Shown: positions 6,409 to 9,404 of the stretch, in pieces
How positions within the stretch are numbered: the first letter of the stretch is position 1
Layout of the letters: the number at the start of each line of letters is the position of its first letter
Made by a program: the position numbers and the translations under genes
Notes under the pieces: model-generated
Told to the model about the DNA's origin: nothing
Seen by the model: the letters and a program-made list of their open reading frames with translations, nothing else
The model's database searches: none
From: Nitrospirota bacterium
GTDB taxonomy: Bacteria > Nitrospirota > RBG-16-64-22 > JACRHK01
Direction of reading: 5' to 3'
NCBI GenBank assembly: GCA_016217625.1
Contig: JACRHK010000067.1
Location: 1 to 9,404, forward strand
DNA length: 9,404 nt

Positions 6409-6430
6409 AAAAAAGTGGGGAACCCCCACT
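6409..6430 (-). terminator. Intrinsic terminator or attenuator upstream of rimP
   Basis: On the minus strand AGTGGGG and CCCCACT flank a 3-nt loop and are followed by six T residues, the form of a rho-independent terminator. It lies about 130 nt upstream of the rimP start and downstream of a first terminator at 6495-6533. It may be a second stop for the lipoprotein transcript or an attenuator of the rimP operon. ACCCC on the minus strand (plus 6437-6441) could pair with its G-run and compete with the terminator stem. Confidence 0.65.
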
Positions 6431-6441
6431 CTTGCAGGGGT

Positions 6442-6470
6442 AAAATAACACAAATCTCCGGGCGATGCAA
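6442..6470 (-). promoter_or_regulatory. Weak candidate sigma70 promoter for the rimP operon
   Basis: The minus strand reads TTGCAT (6465-6470), a 17-nt spacer, then TATTTT (6442-6447). Both boxes are mediocre. Transcription would begin near 6435, within or just before the terminator-like hairpin at 6409-6430. No better operon promoter is visible nearby, but this one is tentative. Confidence 0.3.
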
Positions 6471-6494
6471 GGGGAAACGTGTCTGAAACACAAG

Positions 6495-6533
6495 AAAAAA
6501 GGGGCATTCCCGACCCCTATCGGGATGCCCCTT
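6495..6533 (-). terminator. Intrinsic terminator of the small lipoprotein gene
   Basis: On the minus strand a stem of about 14 bp with one bulge (AAGGGGCATCCCGA against TCGGGAATGCCCCTT) encloses a short loop and is followed by TTTTTT. It starts about 20 nt after the stop codon of the gene at 6554-6778, so it should end that transcript. The complementary strand has no strong T-run, so it appears one-directional. Confidence 0.85.
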
Positions 6534-6553
6534 GAAAGACGGTTTGTCGTGGA

Positions 6554-6778
6554 TTATTTCTTCTTCTCTTCCTTCTTCTCTGGAGCCTTCTCAGGAGCCT
6601 TTTCAGGCGCCTTCGGAGCCTCAGGAGCCGGCGCAGGTGCTGGTGGGGCCGGAACGGCGGGAGCAGGCTTGGGCGCCTCAGCAGGCTTCGGTTTCTCAGG
6701 AGCCTTCGCGCACCCCATGGCAAACGCCGACACCAACGCAAATGCCAGCGCCATCATCAACGCAGTCAGTTTCTTCAT
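6554..6778 (-). CDS. Small putative lipoprotein, Pro/Ala/Lys/Glu-rich
   Basis: The 74-residue product is not recognised as a named family. Residues 1-23 form a signal peptide: MKK, a hydrophobic stretch LTALMMALAFALVSAF, then AMGC, a plausible though imperfect lipobox with the modified cysteine at 23. The mature part is about 50 residues of low-complexity Pro, Ala, Lys and Glu, with KAPE units repeated towards the end and a Lys/Glu tail. The coding DNA carries a matching 12-bp tandem repeat near 6582-6617. After acylation it would be an extended, positively charged tether in the periplasm or outer membrane. Any role, such as peptidoglycan contact, is speculation. Expression signals are strong: GGAGGTGA 6 nt before the ATG, a promoter with a perfect TTGACA, and its own terminator. 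It is transcribed divergently from lptF. Confidence 0.8.
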   Translation of the reverse strand: MKKLTALMMALAFALVSAFAMGCAKAPEKPKPAEAPKPAPAVPAPPAPAPAPEAPKAPEKAPEKAPEKKEEKKK

Positions 6779-6784
6779 TACCCG

Positions 6785-6792
6785 TCACCTCC
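6785..6792 (-). promoter_or_regulatory. Ideal ribosome-binding site of the lipoprotein gene
   Basis: The minus strand reads GGAGGTGA, a full anti-Shine-Dalgarno match, 6 nt before the ATG at 6778. It contrasts with the weak or absent sites of the neighbouring operon and fixes this start. Confidence 0.85.
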
Positions 6793-6817
6793 CTTCCTCA
6801 ACAGATTGCAGTTCAGA

Positions 6818-6837
6818 TCACTCAGACCGATGAGTGA
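6818..6837. repeat. 20-bp dyad in the lipoprotein 5' UTR
   Basis: TCACTCA and TGAGTGA flank a 6-nt centre, giving a perfect 7-bp inverted repeat. It lies in the roughly 125-nt untranslated leader of the lipoprotein gene, about 25 nt upstream of its ribosome-binding site. It may be an RNA hairpin or a protein-binding dyad. Confidence 0.5.
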
Positions 6838-6912
6838 AGCGGAAAACACGCACCACTTTTTACAATGAACGCAAGGGATTTCCCCGGTCTTACCCGCAAC
6901 CAAACGGATGCA

Positions 6913-6941
6913 AAATTAGCATATCGGGCAGGGGTTGTCAA
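6913..6941 (-). promoter_or_regulatory. Sigma70-type promoter of the lipoprotein gene
   Basis: On the minus strand a perfect TTGACA (-35, 6936-6941) is followed after exactly 17 nt by TAATTT (-10, 6913-6918), preceded by TGC like an extended -10. Transcription would start near 6905, leaving a leader of about 125 nt. Its -35 box lies 18 nt from that of the divergent lptF promoter. Confidence 0.7.
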
Positions 6942-6959
6942 GGCTTTTTTTCCGACCGA

Positions 6960-6988
6960 TTTACAAACTTTCTCCATTCCGATATAGT
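6960..6988 (+). promoter_or_regulatory. Sigma70-type promoter of lptF-lptG
   Basis: TTTACA (6960-6965) and TATAGT (6983-6988) each match the consensus at five of six positions and are separated by exactly 17 nt. The expected start of transcription, near 6995, falls at or within a few bases of the lptF start codon at 6998. This implies a leaderless or nearly leaderless message. Confidence 0.75.
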
Positions 6989-6997
6989 GTGGGCGTG

Positions 6998-8182
6998 ATG
7001 AGGTGGCTGCTGGACCGGTACCTGCTTCGGGACCTTTTCCCCCCGTTCCTGTTAGGGATCGGGGTCTTTACCTTCGTCCTGCTCACCGACCGGATCCTCC
7101 GCCTGACCGAGCTGGTCATCGTCAAGGGGGTCGCGTTGGGCACGGTGATCACCCTTGTCGCCTATCTCCTCCCCTCGTTTTTCGCCGTCACCGTCCCGAT
7201 GGCTGTCCTGGTGGCCGTCCTCACCTGCTTCGGCAGGCTCTCTGCCGACGGGGAGATCACGGCCTGCAAGGCCGCCGGGGTCAGCCTGTATCGGATGGCC
7301 CGTCCCGTCCTGGTCTTCGCCTTGCTCACCGGCGGCCTGACCCTCGCGACGATGCTGTGGCTCCTCCCGCACGGCAACCACAGCTTCAAGACGCTCCTGT
7401 ACCGGGTGATGACGAGCAAAGCCACCATCGGCATTGAGGAGGGCGTCTTCAATGAAACGTTCGATCGCATGGTCCTCTATGTGCACGAGGTCTCCCCGCC
7501 GACCCTCCGCGGGATTTTCCTCTACAATGCCCGGGACCCGGAGCAGCCCTACCTCATCGTCGCCCGGGAGGGCGCCCTGGTCTCCGACCCTTCCGCCTAC
7601 CGCTTGCTGCTGAGGCTTCGTGACGGCACCATCCATCCCGCGGGGCGCGGGACTCCTCGGGAAGCCCCCCCGCCCATGGTCGCGTTCAAGACCAACGATC
7701 TGCAGATCGACTTGCCGGGCCCGTTGGCGGCCATGGGCAACGCGCCGAAGGGAAACCGCGAGAAGACGCTGGGCGAACTGAGGACCGAGATCCGGGCCTT
7801 ACAGGCCCAGGACCACGATGCGGCGTCCCTCTGGGTGGAAGTCCACAAGAAGTTTTCCATCCCGGCCGCCTGCCTGGTCTTCGCCCTGCTGGGGATCCCC
7901 CTGGGGATTCGGGCACGCCGCTCGGGACGATGGGCCAGCCTGGCCGTGGGAATCGGCATTATCCTCCTGTACTACGTCCTGATCACCTCCGGTGAGAACC
8001 TGGCGCACGAGCGCCGTCTCCCCGCCTGGCTGGCCATGTGGAGCCCGAACCTCCTGCTGGGGGGGGCGGGGGTCTACTTCTTTATCCTGACCGCGCGGGA
8101 GCGCCCCCTCCCGCTGGAGCGCACCCTCGGCGTAAAGGCAGCCACGCTCCGACGCTACCTCGCGCTTCGGAGACAGCGGTAG
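6998..8182 (+). CDS. lptF: LPS export system permease LptF
   Basis: LptF forms, with LptG, the inner-membrane permease that the LptB ATPase uses to lift lipopolysaccharide out of the membrane into the periplasmic Lpt bridge. The product has 394 residues with the YjgP/YjgQ layout. Three membrane segments lie at about 12-33, 52-76 and 101-124, then a periplasmic beta-jellyroll region to about 285, then three more at about 287-304, 312-333 and 345-366. The N-terminus MRWLLDRYLLRDLFPPFLLG and the DGEITACKAAGVSLYRM cytoplasmic segment are typical. The frame is open upstream to 6935, but those codons cover the promoter, so ATG 6998 is preferred; GTG 6995 is also possible. No Shine-Dalgarno precedes it. 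lptG follows after 4 nt. Order and N-terminus favour LptF over LptG. Confidence 0.93.
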   Translation: MRWLLDRYLLRDLFPPFLLGIGVFTFVLLTDRILRLTELVIVKGVALGTVITLVAYLLPSFFAVTVPMAVLVAVLTCFGRLSADGEITACKAAGVSLYRMARPVLVFALLTGGLTLATMLWLLPHGNHSFKTLLYRVMTSKATIGIEEGVFNETFDRMVLYVHEVSPPTLRGIFLYNARDPEQPYLIVAREGALVSDPSAYRLLLRLRDGTIHPAGRGTPREAPPPMVAFKTNDLQIDLPGPLAAMGNAPKGNREKTLGELRTEIRALQAQDHDAASLWVEVHKKFSIPAACLVFALLGIPLGIRARRSGRWASLAVGIGIILLYYVLITSGENLAHERRLPAWLAMWSPNLLLGGAGVYFFILTARERPLPLERTLGVKAATLRRYLALRRQR

Positions 8183-8186
8183 TGCG

Positions 8187-9260
8187 ATGACGATTCTCAG
8201 CCGCTACATCCTCCGCGAGTTCCTGAAAGTGCTGGCCCTCAGCCTCGCCGCGTTCACCCTTCTCTACCTCATCGTGGACTTCTTCGACCGGCTGGACAGC
8301 TTCCTCCGCTACCAGGCCCGCTCCCTCCACGTCTTGAGCTATCTGCTGCTGCTCATCCCCAAGGTGCTGACGCATATCACCCCCCTGGCCGTCCTCTTGA
8401 GCACGCTCCTGACATTGGGGATCTTCTCCCGCAACCAGGAGATTACGGCCATGCGCGGCGGCGGCTTCAGCCTGCTCCGCCTGGCGGCCCCCCTGCTGGG
8501 GGTGGCGACGCTCGGCTCCCTGCTGCTGCTTGCCGCCAACGAGTTCCTCGTTCCCTACGCGACACAGCATGCCCGATACCTCCGGGAGGTGATCATCGAG
8601 AAACGCGCCCCCTCCCTGGTCAGGCAGGACAAGGTCTGGATGAGGATTAGCGGCAATGCCCTCATGAACGCCGCCTACATCTCCCCCGAAGGCGTCCTGC
8701 ACGGCATCACGATCTACCGGTTCGATCCGGCGTTCTCACTCCGGGAGCAGATCGAGGCCCGCGAGCTACGGTGGGAGGAAACGGGGTGGCGCCTTTACTA
8801 CGGGTCGCGCTTTCTCTATACGGCGGACGGCGTGGAGCACACCGCGTTCGAAACACTGCCGCTCGTCATGGAAGGGAAACCGGAGGAGATCAAACGAGTG
8901 GAAAAGAAAGCGGACGAAATGAGCTACCGCGAGCTCTATCACTACATCGCCAAGCTCCGGCGGGAAGGGTACAACCCGACCCGCTACGCGGTGGACCTGC
9001 ACGCGAAACTCTCCCTCGCCTTCTCGACCTTGCTGATGGCCCTGCTGGGGATTCCCTACGCCCTGACCCATCCGAAAACGGGGCGCCTGGCCGTGGGGAT
9101 CGGCCTCAGCCTCGCCGTTGCCTTCCTCTATTGGATCATCCTCTCCGCGGGGATCTCGCTGGGGCGGAGCGGCACCGTGCCGCCGCTGCTCGCCGCTTGG
9201 TTCGGCAACCTCCTCTTCGGCGCCTGGGGCACCTACCTCTTGCTCGGCATCCGGTATTAA
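8187..9260 (+). CDS. lptG: LPS export system permease LptG
   Basis: This is the second half of the LptFG permease, 357 residues. Membrane segments lie at about 12-33, 51-76, 97-120, 273-293, 301-322 and 330-353, with a periplasmic jellyroll region between (about 125-265). Family features include the MTILSRYILREFLK start, RNQEITAMRGGGFSLLRL in the cytoplasmic loop that contacts LptB, and WMRISGNALMNAAYI at the start of the periplasmic region. The ATG is 4 nt after the lptF stop. The nearest purine-rich motif, GGAG, is about 14 nt away, so translation is probably coupled to lptF. Length is normal and no lesion is seen. No terminator is visible after the stop; a probable transposase end begins within 30 nt. 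Confidence 0.94.
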   Translation: MTILSRYILREFLKVLALSLAAFTLLYLIVDFFDRLDSFLRYQARSLHVLSYLLLLIPKVLTHITPLAVLLSTLLTLGIFSRNQEITAMRGGGFSLLRLAAPLLGVATLGSLLLLAANEFLVPYATQHARYLREVIIEKRAPSLVRQDKVWMRISGNALMNAAYISPEGVLHGITIYRFDPAFSLREQIEARELRWEETGWRLYYGSRFLYTADGVEHTAFETLPLVMEGKPEEIKRVEKKADEMSYRELYHYIAKLRREGYNPTRYAVDLHAKLSLAFSTLLMALLGIPYALTHPKTGRLAVGIGLSLAVAFLYWIILSAGISLGRSGTVPPLLAAWFGNLLFGAWGTYLLLGIRY

Positions 9261-9287
9261 TACAAGGTAATTGCCCACGAATTCGGA

Positions 9288-9404
9288 CTAATTTTTGCTT
9301 ATGTCATGAATGCTCGTTGCTTTCAACAGCTTGAAAGTCTTGGGGAAAAGGTCGGTGTTCCGTTCATTGAACCGGAAGGAAATTTCCCCCAAGTAAAGAT
9401 GAAA
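9288..9404 (-). CDS. C-terminal end of a probable IS1595-type (ISXO2-like) transposase, cut by window edge
   Basis: The minus strand is open from the window edge to a TAG at 9288-9290, giving 38 residues. They begin FHLYLGEISFRFNERNTDLF and end in a basic KTFKLLKATSIHDISKN. The pattern HLYLGE-x-x-FRFN-x-R resembles the end of DDE transposases of the IS1595/ISXO2 group, where the last catalytic acidic residue precedes an RFN/RYN-x-R motif. The stretch is visibly more AT-rich than lptG, which fits a mobile element. Most of the protein, including the other catalytic residues, lies outside the window, so intactness cannot be judged. The call rests on a short motif; another gene of similar ending is possible. 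Confidence 0.5.
   Translation of the reverse strand, partial: FHLYLGEISFRFNERNTDLFPKTFKLLKATSIHDISKN

Noticed and set aside
6282..6410. tRNA or other structured RNA gene upstream of rimP
   Set aside because: Some bacteria carry a tRNA gene before rimP, but no cloverleaf, T-arm motif or CCA end is visible; only simple palindromes were found.
6935..6997. Upstream start of lptF at 6935
   Set aside because: Those codons cover the -35 and -10 boxes of a good promoter and do not match the LptF N-terminus.

Overview
The window is GC-rich DNA from a Gram-negative (diderm) bacterium. The diderm assignment rests on an lptF-lptG pair for lipopolysaccharide export and a small putative lipoprotein. The gene order rimP-nusA-ylxR/ylxQ-infB-DUF503-rbfA is a widespread bacterial transcription/translation cluster. 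Together with the repeat-filled spacers it would suit a lineage such as NC10/Methylomirabilota, Nitrospirota or a deltaproteobacterial group. That placement is inference; no rRNA or other decisive marker is present.

Layout. Bases 1-6281 hold a minus-strand operon read right to left: rimP (30S maturation), nusA (elongation, pausing and antitermination), a fused ylxR-ylxQ RNA-binding protein, infB (initiation factor IF2), a DUF503/YlxP protein, and rbfA (30S maturation), which runs off the left edge. Upstream of rimP (6282-6553) lie two intrinsic terminators facing the operon and a near-perfect palindrome. Next comes a small minus-strand lipoprotein gene (6554-6778) with an ideal ribosome-binding site. 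Two back-to-back sigma70-type promoters at 6913-6988 drive that gene to the left and lptF to the right. lptF and lptG (6998-9260) sit 4 nt apart on the plus strand. The last about 120 bases look like the C-terminal end of a transposase on the minus strand, abutting lptG. No gene-free stretch exceeds 300 bases.

How the genes work together. The left operon couples transcription elongation (NusA) with ribosome assembly (RimP, RbfA) and translation initiation (IF2). LptF and LptG form the inner-membrane permease dimer that, with the LptB ATPase encoded elsewhere, extracts LPS for the Lpt bridge.

The most unusual signal is not a gene. Every operon spacer longer than about 30 nt (nusA/ylxRQ, ylxRQ/infB, infB/DUF503, DUF503/rbfA) is filled with degenerate 7-bp tandem units. 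In each spacer the unit is different, and a forward array is followed by an inverted array, so the spacer can fold into a long imperfect hairpin. These units supply parts of neighbouring genes: the stop codon of ylxRQ and the Shine-Dalgarno of rbfA. A second class of GC-rich palindromes lies in frame inside coding sequence: two in the ylxR-ylxQ linker, one in rimP and one in the nusA linker.
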